Positions 33,736 through 44,816 are shown, numbered from the stretch's first letter. The stretch: DNA of 64,000 nt from Jaltomata sinuosa (GCA_003996215.1 QJPP01001415.1:124001-188000); one strand, 5' to 3'. Program-made: numbers and translations. The notes: a model not told the origin generated them from the letters alone.

Positions 33736-35609
33736 GGACATGTAGTCTTCTTCATGAAGAACTTTTAGGTCTTCACTTGTAGAAGATTCCCCATCACTAT
33801 TGTTTTGGCTAGAACTTTCCGAAGAAGAGTTAAGGAGGATTTTATATAAAGAATCCTTAATATTATCCTCTAGGTCAAGGTTTTTAATCTTATCCTTGAC
33901 TTTGCAATCTCTTGCATAATGGCCTATTCTACCATATTTGTGGCAAACATTTGGTCTATAATTCTTATAAAACTCCTTTTTCTCTTTATAATTCATTTTT
34001 CTTTTTTTTCACGCTTGTCTAAGCGTTTCTTTTTCCTGTGTTGTCTATAAGGTTTTTCCTTATAATCTCTTTTTCCTCTATGTCTATTAGTCGTTTTAGA
34101 GGATTCAGGTATGTCTATTGCGAATTGCTCACAAAATTCTCCTAATTGTTGTTTTTCATTCAAGTGATATCTCTTTATTTATTGATTCAACTTGATCTCG
34201 TTGCATAAAGAGAGACCTTCTTGGGTACAAACACTTATAAGTTTTCCATAGGTATACTAATCGTAATTAATACTCACCCCATCTCCTCTAAGGGCTTTTC
34301 TAACCCTTTCTGCAAATAAAGCAGGGAGTCCGTCTATAAACTTGGATTTCCAATGAGAGTTATTACACTCGGGTAATTCCATTACTCTAGATAAGAAAAC
34401 GTCCTTGTACCATCTAAAAGACGTGAGGGTTTTACATCTAAGGTTTTGGAGCATAGTCCTAATGGTCTCACTATTGTCTGACCATCTATCAGAAAAATGT
34501 TCTATAATGGTTTGGACCAAGGTGTAGACTACATTTGGAATCATTCCACTTTCGTCCTTAACAACATTTAAAATGGTCATTCGTTGAGATTCTGAGAGAT
34601 AATTATCCCACCACCCTTTTAATTGGCCTGTAAATCCAGCAATAATCATGTTAGCTGTATCCTTTTCAGAATTTTTGTTGGCCTTGCAAATCGTACTATA
34701 CATAAGAATTCTGTGTGCCAGAGTATAAATCTGTCTGTCAGTAAAATCATCAATATTCCATTCATAAATTTCTGTCCCACTAAAACTGTTAGAGACATAA
34801 TATTCTTGTTCTTCAAGAAGGATGTCTTGAGGAGTCGGTCTAGGGTAATAGTACATCCTTTGAACTGGTTTTCTAGCATGTTTTTATGAGATTTTATTAA
34901 TCTCATTTGGAGTATTCCTATCAGTGGCCTCATTTTCACTTAATTGAAGGGGATTAATATTTAATCCTTCAAACCTTTCTTGAAGCAACCTTTCAATATT
35001 ATCAAGCTTTGATAATTTAAAATCCTTAATCTCTGGAGGGGGTTGGATAGTAGGAGTAGCCTTCTCCTTCCCTTTATCAGGGATTTTGGACTTCTGTAAT
35101 TCAGAACATAAATGACTAATTTTATCATGTAAAGAGAGAATATGTTCTCCTAAAATGCTCACATAAACATTCGTGTAATTGTTTTGTCTTATTAGCATTT
35201 TAACATGCTTAGATGTAATAAGAGCAGTGTCATTTTCATCAAATAATTCTGCAAATGCAGTAAAATATACAGTTTTATTATCTTTTTCAATTTGAAAAGA
35301 TTGTTGAGGAGGTAGGAGAGATTTGGTAATTGTACCATCAGATAATTTATAATCTTGTTCTAAAATAGAAATATAGTTATAAACATATTTTGTCATGAAC
35401 CATGGTACAAAGGCTATAGCTTTATTTACTTTAGAAAGATCATTATAAAAATCTTCTGGAAAATATGTATGTTGATCATTATTGAAATTTTTGAAAAACC
35501 ATTTTCTAAATGATTCCCATTTGGACTGAAAAAATTCATTTGAAATTTTCTTTCTTACCGGTGATCCCTGTCTAAAATCAATAAGTTCTGATCTATCCAT
35601 GTAAACCAT
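33599..35609 (-). pseudogene. piece F: coat half of the polyprotein
   Basis: ATG at 35609 (MVYMDRSELIDF), running through IAFVPWFMTKYVYNY, LEEQEYYVSNSFSG, GWWDNYLSESQRM and the CCHC knuckle to SSSEEECTSCQIG. Breaks: TAA near 34884 (Glu elsewhere), TAG at 34254-34256, and an insertion in a T-run near 34007 that shifts the knuckle frame; the first knuckle pair reads CHKYG, so one zinc-binding Cys is lost. It ends before the protease. It keeps Trp at the site of the first stop in D. Confidence 0.88.
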
Positions 35610-36374
35610 TTGGAAAGTCCATTTTCGACAAAGTAGGGTCCATATCAGGGGTAACTATATGATTTTCAATTTTGATATTATCAACTCTTTTTCCCTCTCT
35701 CATATCAGAGGTAGATACTCTAGAATTATCTTCTTCTCTGATCTGAGAAGTAGACGCTCTGGAAGGCATATCAACAATATAATCAGTAGGAGATATATAA
35801 GATGAGTTAGATCTAAACATTCTAGAAGAAAAGCCTATATTATCAGCATAACTCATTAAGAAATTTTGGTCAGTGAATTTGATTCTCACCGTCCCATCAG
35901 GAGTTTGCTCAATGTCAGAAATATCAGGATTTATATTATTTTTGGGTGGAACAGCCTCTTCGATCACCCACTCTTTAGGAAAATTAATTTCATCTCATTT
36001 AATAGGCCTTCTAGTTATAACTTTAGACTTACTAAAATTTGTTTCTATAAGAATCGTTTCATTTTTAAAATCCATGATTTTACACATAGGGTTCAAAGTG
36101 TATAATGGTTTATAGTAAATTCTATAACAAATACATATAACTTCAGTACCAGACAAATAATCATAACCATGTAATTTTATACTTAATATTAAAGTATTCA
36201 GAGAATTCTCATCATTCAAAAAAATTTACAAATTAGGATAGGCGTTAAATTAAACAGGGCCATAGGCTAAACTGGTTTGAACCGTCCCTATAAGGGATTT
36301 TTTCCAGTTCTGATTTCTGTCATCCCTTAGAGCTGCTATGAAGCTCTCAGGTAAACCTCTCAAAGTGAGTGGCT
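35593..36374 (-). pseudogene. piece F: movement protein, 5' truncated
   Basis: The minus-strand copy starts inside the KPLTLRGLPE block at 36374 and ends at 35593. It carries TGA at 35995-35997, the same Trp codon lost in piece D, while piece A keeps Trp. A frame disruption near 36220-36250 separates the first part. The edge at 36374 is the right end of the cluster: host-like AT-rich DNA (ATTTTTCACTTTGG) follows. Confidence 0.85.
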
Positions 36375-37544
36375 ATTTTTCACTTTGGTTAAAAATAATT
36401 GTTAAATATTTGTTATTTTATAAAATCATGAAATAATTAATTAGTTTTTTTTTTCAATTTGGATCCTATTCATTTGGCTGTACACTGTATTTTTAATACG
36501 TGTTCATAAGTTAATTCGTTTGGGTGTAACAGTGGATTTAACTTGATAGGCTTTACCAATTTTTGTGCTTTGTTGACTTTCTTTCTTTAAGTGCTGATCT
36601 ACTTTTGATCATTGCAAAGTTTACATAAACTTATCTTGGAATGGATTTTTTTTTTAAATATATGAATTGACGTCAAAGATGAGATATTTATCATTATTGG
36701 TAATTTTGTTGTTTGCTTGAAACGGACTTTTAAAATTTGGTGTAAGTTTGTCATTTGAAAATTGCTATTTTTCGTACTGATATAATATTGAATCAAAAGA
36801 ATTTTTTGTTTTGTCCTATTAATTTTTTAGTAATTAAATATTTTTCAATATACTAACTAAAATAATACTGAAATAGCTATTGCCAACGCGGGATATTAAA
36901 TTGTTCAAACTAAGGTGTGCCTATTAACAATGTACAAAAATATTCATTTAGATTGGGTTAAAAAGAAAGAGTAATTTAAATACGTTAATTAGTAAGGCCA
37001 AACAAAACTTCAAGATATGAAGGTATTTTCAGGGAGGAAAAAAAGAAGAAGGTATTTTCAGGCTTATAATATCAGTAGGTGAATAGGTAATATCATTTTA
37101 AATTTGTATTATATTATTTTATTGTCTTTAGCAATGACATCAACTGTTGTTAAATTTTCAAAGACAAAGATCCAAGAATATTTTTTTTAATAATCATGTA
37201 GAAAGAGGACGGACTTCTTTAAATCAATATAAAAGCAACTATATTGGTAATGCCAGATTAGATCGTGATTATGAGAAGCTAAACTTTTGTTGAAAATAAT
37301 GGTGAAATTCTTGAAAGAATTAGAGATGATAAATCAATCCGTGGCTTTTGTGATGTTGGAGCTTGAATTTACAAGGTGTTTCATTGACAATTATATGTAA
37401 CTGAATATCATATTTTATGAACTGATATCTAATCATTTTGATTTCAACAAACAAATCACCATACAACGATCAATATTGTTCGAGTAAAAAAAATACATAT
37501 TTAGTTAAGTATAATTATTTACTTGATGTTTTGTTTAAATAATA
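36375..37544. other. intergenic, right flank of the viral cluster
   Basis: AT-rich, no domain in any frame, no LTR or target duplication matching the left flank at 17940-17963. A purine repeat GAAGGTATTTTCAGG occurs twice near 37020-37060. Confidence 0.35.
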
Positions 37545-37808
37545 CTCTCCTTGTCTCAATTTCACACTTTCCTTTATAGTATGTTCTAAAAAGATCAATG
37601 TTACATTTTTATATTTAAAAATAACTTAATTTACCATTTTATACCTTTTTATCCTTATTATTAATGCTTTAATTATTTTCAATTCATTTTTCAACACTAG
37701 ATGACTTTGTAATAATTATGGGTGATATAGTAAAATTGACATTTTATTTATTGCTCCTTAAAGGATATGTCAAGTCAATACTGAATAAGTAAAGATGAAG
37801 GGAAGGAG
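37545..37808. mobile_element. Stowaway-like MITE
   Basis: Begins CTCTCCTTGTCTCAATTTCA and ends with CAAGTCAATACTGAATAAGT then GGGAAGGAG; TA at both edges (37543-37544, 37809-37810). A further fragment of a similar element (TTGGGACGAAGAAATATTA) lies near 37915. Confidence 0.6.
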
Positions 37809-37964
37809 TAAGGTATAGTCACACAAATATCTAAGATTGTTTTAGACAATAAATTTTAAAAGTCATTATTTTTTTTCTTACACTTTGTGTCAAGTCAAAC
37901 GGTGCTACATAAATTGGGACGAAGAAATATTATATTTTTAAAAAATATATACGACATGACTCGG

Positions 37965-37997
37965 CATACACGTGCAACACACATGCTAAAAAACTAG
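37965..37997 (+). mobile_element. Helitron 3' end candidate (first)
   Basis: CACGTGCAACACACATGC, a degenerate hairpin, is followed by an A-run and ACTAG then T. Plant Helitrons end with a GC-rich hairpin about 10 bases before CTRR and insert before T. The left boundary was not found. Confidence 0.35.
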
Positions 37998-38178
37998 TGT
38001 CATATTATACTAAAAGTGGGAAGCTCCTAAACTCAAAGTTAGATTACGATTTTGCCCTTACAGTAAATATAAGAAAACTTCTAATTAAATATTAAATAGC
38101 AATATTTTAATTACCTTTTAAAAAATAATAATTTTGTATTATCATGATAAATGAGAAAAGAAACATAAATAAATAATT

Positions 38179-38479
38179 GAGCTAAGACACAAGTACCCCC
38201 AGACTATAACCGAAATTGCTATGACATACCTTAACTTTACAGGGGTCCTATTACCTCCCTAACTTATTTTTTTTGTATTTTTGTACTCCTTTTGTGCTGA
38301 TATGGCTGCCAAGTCAGCACAAAAATATTCTGAAACTTTGCCACTTGGCAGTCACGTCAGCAAAAAGGAGCACAAAAATACAAAAAAAAATGAATTTAAG
38401 GGGGTAATAGGATCCCCATAAAATTTAGGTGTGTCATAGCAACTTGAGGTATAGTATAGGGTTACTTGTGCCTTCTCTC
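38179..38479. mobile_element. Mutator-like MITE
   Basis: Inverted ends (GAGCTAAGACACAAGTACCC at the left, RC of right GAGAGAAGGCACAAGTAACC) with a perfect 9-bp duplication TAAATAATT at 38170-38178 and 38480-38488. It is 301 bp and contains internal inverted sequence around GCTGATATGGCTGCCAAGTC and GCCACTTGGCAGTCACGTCA. Confidence 0.8.
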
Positions 38480-38521
38480 TAAATAATTATAACAATAAAT
38501 CACTATCAATTTTAATAAAGG

Positions 38522-38743
38522 CTCTTAACTGCTACAACTAATGTTCTATTAAGAAGTCCAAGAGATTATCATTGAATTTACACCACTTTTTCTTGAATAA
38601 ATTACTCCTAAACCTTTTATACGTACATACAACTCTTAGTTCCTACAACCAAGGTTCTGTTAAGAAGTTGAAGAGATTACTATCAAATTTACCATAATTT
38701 CTCTTGAATAAATTAGTCTTTAACGTTTTAAACATACATTAAA
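38522..38743. repeat. two diverged tandem copies of a 111-bp unit
   Basis: 38522-38632 and 38633-38743 align throughout (for example CTACAACTAATGTTCTATTA against CTACAACCAAGGTTCTGTTA). About one base in six differs by eye, so the duplication is old. Confidence 0.8.
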
Positions 38744-38965
38744 ATAGAAATTGAAAATAGTTGCCTTTAAGTCCCATTACTATTCTACAACCTTTTCATC
38801 TTCACTAATAACATTATAAAACTACTCATTTTGATGTGGCTAAAAGATGCCAAAACATTCTGCAACAAACGTTCAGGCACTTTGTTCATGTAGTGTCTTC
38901 TTCTTCTTTAATATATAGTGCCATTTGGTGCATAATATCTGATTGTATGTGTTGAATTTTCAAAG

Positions 38966-39188
38966 CCTAAATTTATTTGGGTTACTCAAAAATGTTATAG
39001 CAATTGTAGTAGCGTAATTGTTCTTCACTGTCATATAATGTAAATTGTAATTTTAATTTTATTTTATTTGATTATTGGCCTAGGTTTATTGAGGTCACTT
39101 AAATGTTGTAGCAATTATAATAGTGTAGTTGTTCTTCACTGTTATATAATGTAAATTGTAATTTTAGTTTTATTGTATTTGATTCTTG
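38966..39188. repeat. two tandem copies of a 110-113-bp unit
   Basis: 38966-39078 and 39079-39188 share GTTCTTCACTGT and ATATAATGTAAATTGTAATT with few differences. The second unit runs directly into a TA microsatellite at 39189-39213. Confidence 0.8.
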
Positions 39189-39213
39189 ATATATATATAT
39201 ATATATATATATA
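39189..39213. repeat. (AT)n microsatellite
   Basis: Twenty-five alternating A/T bases directly after the second tandem unit. Confidence 0.9.
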
Positions 39214-39936
39214 AATATTTCTCATCTTCCTTTTTTCCTTCCATTGGTTTATAATTTGTAGCTTGATCTTCATTGTGTTTTTAATTATTTATTAAAGATT
39301 TAGTGTGCTTATTGGTTACGATATTTTCACAATATTATCTTTATAACATCTTCTTTTGTTAACGCACTTATTCTTTTCTATCATCTTTTGTTTTGGGTGC
39401 TTAATAAAGCTTGTCGGGGAAAGAAAATAAGAGAAAGCATTGTCCAATCGCTTTTTTACGTGCGCATATCACTTTCAAAAAAATGGATGATTATTTTCTC
39501 ATACTTATCGATTTCAATTGCTATGTTAATATTTTTCATTCACGATGTTGTATTTCTCTTTTTATACTTCAAAATAACTACTATGCAAAAATCTTCCTTT
39601 CGTTTACGTTTTTCTTTTCCTTTTAAAAATTCATGTTTTCGAGTCTACAGAAGATTCACATGACTTATGACAGTATTGGGTTTATCATGATGAAATAAAT
39701 ATGTATTTATTTAAATTTATATTTTAGGCATGATTGTTAATTTGTAAGAGATAAATATTTTTAGCATATGCATGTATTTATATATGTTTTGGTCTTCAAA
39801 TTAAAGTATTATATAGTAGCATCATGTTTACAAAATTTTATAACTTCAAATTGTTATTTTTTTAAAGAAAGTTCAGAAATATGTTGAACATTTAAAAAAA
39901 TTCATTTGCTAAACTAATTTTGTATCAAGTATTTTG
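39214..39936. other. AT-rich, no gene seen
   Basis: The open frames around 39388-39663 have biased, hydrophobic translations without a domain; I do not call them genes. Confidence 0.3.
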
Positions 39937-40331
39937 GGGTAAACGTGCAACGCACGTTTCCAGAAATTAGTTATATTAAAGATATGAACCCCTTAATTAA
40001 TAAGCTTAAATTACATTAATACCCTTCTAATATTGATAAATAAAAAAATTTAGCTACCAAGTTTGATTAAAATATTAGTTAAATTAAGAAAAGACACAAC
40101 TATAAATGGAAGACACTTTCCAATTAAATTGTTCAAAATTAATATTAAATAATATTTATATATTCTAAAAAAATAGTTAAATAATGAAAGGACACAACTA
40201 TAAGTAAATACAATACTTTTCAATTCAGTTGTTTAAAATTAGTCCAGGCCCTTTTTTTTCATACGTGATATTTTGGTTAGAAAAAAAAAGATGAGAGTTA
40301 GAACAGTGTAAAATTGTAAATGGAAAGTATC

Positions 40332-41160
40332 AAAATACACATTCCCTAAACTCTCCGTGCACACAAAATTTATTGGACTTGGCTCCCCTCCATTACACCT
40401 TCCCTTCATTTTCTCAAGTACTAGATGAGTGACACTTGTTCTATTTATTTTTTAAGGGTCTAGATTAGATTAATTCAATAAGTATCTTAACCATATTTAA
40501 AAAGATAAATTTAGGAAAAACATTCTTAACTTTGATAAGAAAAATATCTCTCTCCACAAATTTCAATATCCATAAATATCATTAATTTTATTTTACATTC
40601 ATTTATCAAAAAATTGAATCTCATTCTTAATTTTAATCAATTCCTCCGTTTCATTAGTAAATCTTAATTCAATTTTCAAAAACTGCTCACGCAGGTTACA
40701 TTCTTTTAAAAAAAATATTCTCATGGCCAAAAAAAGAAAACTCATTTTGACAAACAAATGTAGGGGTGCGGTGGGGTGGGATATGGGTGGGGGTGGGGTG
40801 GGGGGAAGTGGCTAGTGGGTGAGCTCTTACAAATGATGATGTTCAATTTTTTTAGATTTTTAATAAATGAATATAAAATAAAATTAATGATATTTATGGA
40901 TATTAGAATTTGTGAAGAGAGATCTTTTTTTCTTGCCAAAGTTAAGAGTGTTTTTTTAAAATTTATCCTTTTAACTATGGCTAAGATACTTATTGAATTA
41001 ATGTAATCTAGACCCTTAAAAAATAAATAGAACAAGTGTCACTCATCTAACTATGTACTTGAGAAAATGAAGGGAAGGTGTAATGGAGGGGAGCCAAATC
41101 CAAATTTATTTGGTATGAAAATACACATTCCCTAAACTCTCCGTGCACACAAAATTTATT
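40332..41160. repeat. 43-bp direct repeat split by an insertion
   Basis: 40332-40374 and 41118-41160 are identical over 43 bases (contains CCCTAAACTCTCCGTGCACA). The Mutator-like element 40375-41101 sits between them. Its own duplication is only 9 bp, so the longer repeat was probably a pre-existing tandem duplication of about 50 bp. Confidence 0.8.
40375..41101. mobile_element. Mutator-like foldback element
   Basis: Long inverted arms of about 250 bp (about 40375-40615 and 40850-41101), starting GGACTTGGCTCCCCTCCATT and ending in its near complement. 9-bp target duplication AAATTTATT at 40366-40374 and 41102-41110. A G-rich run GGGGTGGGGTGGGGGGAAG lies in the middle near 40791. No transposase frame. 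Confidence 0.75.
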
Positions 41161-41631
41161 TGGTGGGATGAATTATTAAACTTATAAAGTAAAAACAAGA
41201 TATTATGCATTATTTGTTAAGTAGGAAAAAATAAATTAAAGACATCAGACTTGCTGATTATTTTTTTTGCACATGCATGCAGTTTGTGTAACTTGATACT
41301 ACAAAATCGATTACGCTCTGAGAAAATTATAACTTTTTTTGTTTTTTCACTCAATATTTCATACATATTTTGGGATCCGAATAATTCAAATTCGAGTAAA
41401 AAAAATTCACTTTGTGGGATAAAATATTTTCTATTAAAGACGATTTCATATCTGGAGCTTGAACTCGGAATTTCTAATTAAAAATAAAGAAATTGTTACC
41501 ACACCATCATAACATCACAAGGAATGACACAATATATAAATCCTTGTGACTAGATAATTTATGCTTTCATGTTTGTTTTTGTTTTTTCTTGTGACTTTAA
41601 ACTCACAAAATAATGTCTTCAAGTATCTATT
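41161..41631. other. intergenic, no gene seen
   Basis: AT-rich spacer between transposons. The frame at 41251-41481 has no domain. Confidence 0.3.
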
Positions 41632-41639
41632 GGCACTAT

Positions 41640-42534
41640 TAGGAGGATTCATGGGTCAGTTTGGATCGATTTTTGGTCAAAATCAAAACTAAATTAATTA
41701 AGTCAGTTTTTAGATTTTTAAAATCAAACCAAATCAAACAAAAAAAATAACCGTCGATTTGGTTCTTGTTGGTTTGATTCAGTTTTGTTCGGTTTTAGTT
41801 TATGATCCTAACTAATGATAAATTGATAATAATATAATAAATGACAGTGGTCAAAAGGCTTGCTTAGATGCAAGTCCTAATAACGCCAACTAAGCAAATG
41901 TCTTTAACAAGCCTATCTTATTTGGCATTGCAAATAACAATTTTGTCCCTTGAATTTGTGAACCAATTGTCAAAATAATAAGCATTAGTAGTACTGCCTA
42001 TATGATAAAATCACAAGTGAATGTTTTGTGGGGAAGAAACCACCAAAAAAACAAGAAAATAATCCTCTAAATTCTAATGCATGAATTAGTATTGGAAAGA
42101 ACCCCCAAATGAAATAATAAGCATTTGATTTGTTGCGCATCATTTTAGATTGAAAATGAAAAGTGAGATCTCACGGTTAGAACTTAGACACATAAAAATT
42201 AAAGTGTTGGGCTTGAAGTTGAAGGTTACCGGGTTTGGGCTAAAGTGTTGGGTTTGAGTTATTATGTTATGCTAAAGTTAAATTCACAATTAAAATGTAT
42301 TAAAATATTATATTTTATTTATGAGTAATATATAAATAATTATAAATTTTTTATATATAATTTATCCGTTCGATTTGGTTATTTTTTTCAGTAAAATCAA
42401 AATCAAACCAAATAGTATCAATTTTTAAAATTTAAAATCAAACCAAGCCAAACCAAACCAAATGACGATTTTTTGATCTATTTGATTTGATTTGCGATTT
42501 GGTTTGGTTTTTCACCGAACCGTGAACAACCCTA
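41640..42534. mobile_element. hAT-like non-autonomous element
   Basis: Subterminal repeats of AAACCAAA / TTTGGTTT type at both ends, inverted relative to each other, and an 8-bp flanking duplication with one mismatch (GGCACTAT at 41632-41639, GGCACCAT at 42535-42542). Ends TAGGAGGATTCATGG and CCGTGAACAACCCTA. Eight bases is the hAT target size. The interior has no transposase. Confidence 0.6.
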
Positions 42535-42611
42535 GGCACCATGAGTAATATTACTTTTTCCTTTTTATTTTTATTTTTATAGCTTTCTTTTATCACCAAA
42601 AATGACACCAC

Positions 42612-44816
42612 TAGGGGTGTACAAAATCGAATAAAAAATCGAACCAAATCACAAAATCGAGTTAAACCAAAAAAAATCTGACTAGTGATTTGGTTTGACT
42701 TGGTTTGGTATTGAAAAAAATAAAATTTGACTATAATTAGTTTGGTTTGATTTTAACTAAGAAAAGTCAAATCGAACCGAACCAACCTGATATTTCATGT
42801 ATACTGTTTTAAAATATTTTACACATAAAAATATAAATTATGATGTAATTTATAAATATTTCTTAAAAATTTTCATAGTTTTTATCTTTCAACATATAAT
42901 TTCAAATTTAAACTTAGAATTTTAAATGGTCCAATAAGTTTTATAATCCATAGGACATAGTATTAGTAACTCGCTCAAATCAATACTACTGCTAACAAAA
43001 AATTATTCAATTCAACACTAGGAATGACAATCATAATACATATCTATTTTTTAATTTTACATAAATACATAAACTAATTTTATTTTTCTGTATAATATTT
43101 AGTCATGAAGTTAATACTTATTAGACTTATTTTAGCATGACTTAATACTTTTAAATTATGATTAGTTTTATTATGACTTATTAATATGCAATACTTATTT
43201 TATGCGATTTTATTTTTTTGGTTGAATATTTTATTGTCTTCACTCACTTTTTTTTAAAAAAATCTTAGATAGTTGTATCTTGCTATGACTAAAGAAATAT
43301 TTGAAGCACAACTTAATTATATGTTCGGAAAAGGGCCTAAATTACCCTTCACCTATTGGAAATTGTACAAAAATACCCTTCATCCACCTATTGGCTCTAT
43401 TATATCCCTGACATCCACCTTTGGGCTCTAAAATGCCCTTCAAGTTAACAGAAAATGAAAAAGGACCAAAAATACCCTTAAACTATAGGAAAAGGTCTAA
43501 ACATACCCTCCACCTACTTGTTTGGCTCACTTATACTCTTGAAACTAACAGTCTCCTCTATATTTTATTTTTTTAAAAATTACTTATTACGTGTCTATTT
43601 TTATTTGGTAAAATAAAAACTTCACCCCACCAAGCTGATGATATGACAAATAAGATTAACTAAAAATTACAAGTCAGCAAATAAAAATAAATACTAGTTA
43701 AGAACTAGAAAAAAGAGAAGAGATAAAGTGAAGTGAAGATTCAACAATGTACCAACTCATTCGACAACTAATTTTATCAGAAAATTTAAACATACTAGTG
43801 TCACCTTTACACTTACTAGTGTTATAAAAATTAAAAAAATTGATTGATTATCGAAAATATATTTCCGAAATAAATGAAGATCACCGGATATAGACACATC
43901 AACTTTTCCTATGTCAAACTTTATCCCAAATTCTTTAATCTCTCGGACTAATTGAACTTAATACGACTTAAAACACTTCTTGATTTTTGTTATTTTCTCG
44001 TTGATTATACTCTTACCAATTCTGGTGTAACTACAGGTGAATTGGTCATTAGCTTATGTGATAATAATGCATATTTGGTAAAAGAATATAGATGGAAAGC
44101 TTTGTGAATGATACTATTTTATGGACGGATAGGAGTGACGGTAGTTTTTAGTTTCATATTCGTAATCGTTGTAATTAATTATCGTGGCGGTGATAGCAGT
44201 GTTCAATGATAAATTTTCTCCGATTATCTCTTTTTTCAGTTCTTAACTAGTAGTATTTATTTTTATTTACTGACATATTAATATTTAGTTAATCTTATTT
44301 GTCATATGATCAGTTTGGTGGAGTGAAATTTTTATTTTACCCAATAAAAAATGACATGTAATAAGTATTTTTTTAAAAATGAAATATAGAGGGGGATATT
44401 AGTTTCAAGGGTATAATTGAGCCAAAAAGGTGGATGAAGGGTATTTTTAGACCTTTTCTTATAGTTTAGGGGTATTTTTGGCCCTTTTTCGTTAACTTGA
44501 AGGGCATTTTAGAGCCTAAAGGTGGATGTCAGGGGTATAATAGAGCCAATAGGTGGATGAGGGATATTTTTATATCATTTCCAATAGGTGAGGGGTAATT
44601 TAGGCCCTTTTCCGTTATATGTTTGTATAAAGACTTTACCGAAAAAATCCAAAAAAACCCAAAAAATCCGAGAAAACCAAAAAAATTAAAAGAATTTGGG
44701 GTTGAAAAACTCGACTTTTATTGATTTGGTTTGGTTTATAAGTTTAAAAACTCAACACTAATAATTTAATTTGGTATTTAAAAAATCTAAACCAACCCGG
44801 TCCATGTACACCCCTA
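42612..44816. mobile_element. hAT-like element carrying a nested Mutator-like insertion
   Basis: Ends TAGGGGTGTACAAAATCGA and GGTCCATGTACACCCCTA are inverted; 8-bp flank with one mismatch (GACACCAC at 42604-42611, GATACCAC at 44817-44824). Subterminal AAACCAAA-type words on both sides. Without the nested 43326-44614 element and its duplication it is about 0.9 kb, the same size as its neighbour at 41640. Confidence 0.7.
43326..44614. mobile_element. Mutator-like foldback element nested in hAT
   Basis: Arms of about 400 bp (about 43326-43725 and 44215-44614) starting CGGAAAAGGGCCTAAATTAC; perfect 9-bp duplication TTATATGTT at 43317-43325 and 44615-44623. Same family as 2827-4045, which shares terminal bases and the words CATCCACCTTTGGGCTC and TAAAATGCCCTT. 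A smaller inverted unit lies inside each arm (AAAATACCCTTAAACTATAG and its complement). No transposase. Confidence 0.88.

Larger units (their letters stand above)
17964..36374. mobile_element. endogenous pararetrovirus cluster (solendovirus-like), six rearranged pieces
   Basis: About 18.4 kb of Caulimoviridae-type DNA: movement protein, coat with CCHC knuckle, aspartic protease, RT (YIDD), RNase H, a last ORF, a Met-tRNA primer site and a 35S-style promoter. Pieces: A(+) 17964 to about 19726; B(-) about 19718-25535; C(+) about 25538-26160; D(+) about 26156-33522; E(+) 33526-33598; F(-) 33599-36374. There are no LTRs, no integrase and no target duplication, as expected for illegitimate integration of episomal or reverse-transcribed viral DNA. 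Leader-to-last-ORF length in D (about 7.3 kb) plus the roughly 0.2 kb promoter region in B suggests a genome near 7.5 kb, close to solendoviruses. No piece has an undamaged gene set. Confidence 0.93.
38000..39970 (+). mobile_element. Helitron-like element candidate, non-autonomous
   Basis: Starts TCATATTATACTAAAAGTGG, similar in style to TC...TATTAAAA Helitron starts. Near its end is a perfect 8-bp stem, AAACGTGC-AAC-GCACGTTT (39941-39959), 11 bases before TTAG and a following T. The terminal CTRR would be mutated to TTAG and the left flank is G rather than A, so the call is tentative. The interior holds a Mutator-like MITE, two tandem duplications and a TA microsatellite, and no Rep/helicase frame. 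Confidence 0.4.

Noticed and set aside
17964..36374. An intact, activatable virus genome
   Set aside because: Every copy of each major ORF I could follow has stops, shifts or truncation, and the one near-complete piece (D) lacks its promoter.
17964..36374. LTR retrotransposon instead of pararetrovirus
   Set aside because: No LTRs, no integrase, no target duplication; a movement-protein gene, a 35S-type promoter and a transactivator-position ORF are present.
38522..39188. CRISPR-like or satellite array
   Set aside because: Only two units each, diverged, without spacers; plant nuclear DNA.
39388..39663. Small membrane protein gene
   Set aside because: Overlapping frames in two registers, AT-driven Phe/Ile/Leu content, inside a Helitron-like region; no homology recognised.
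40776..41006. Gly/Trp-rich small ORF
   Set aside because: Comes from a G-rich simple stretch (GGGGTGGGG) and the arm of a foldback transposon.
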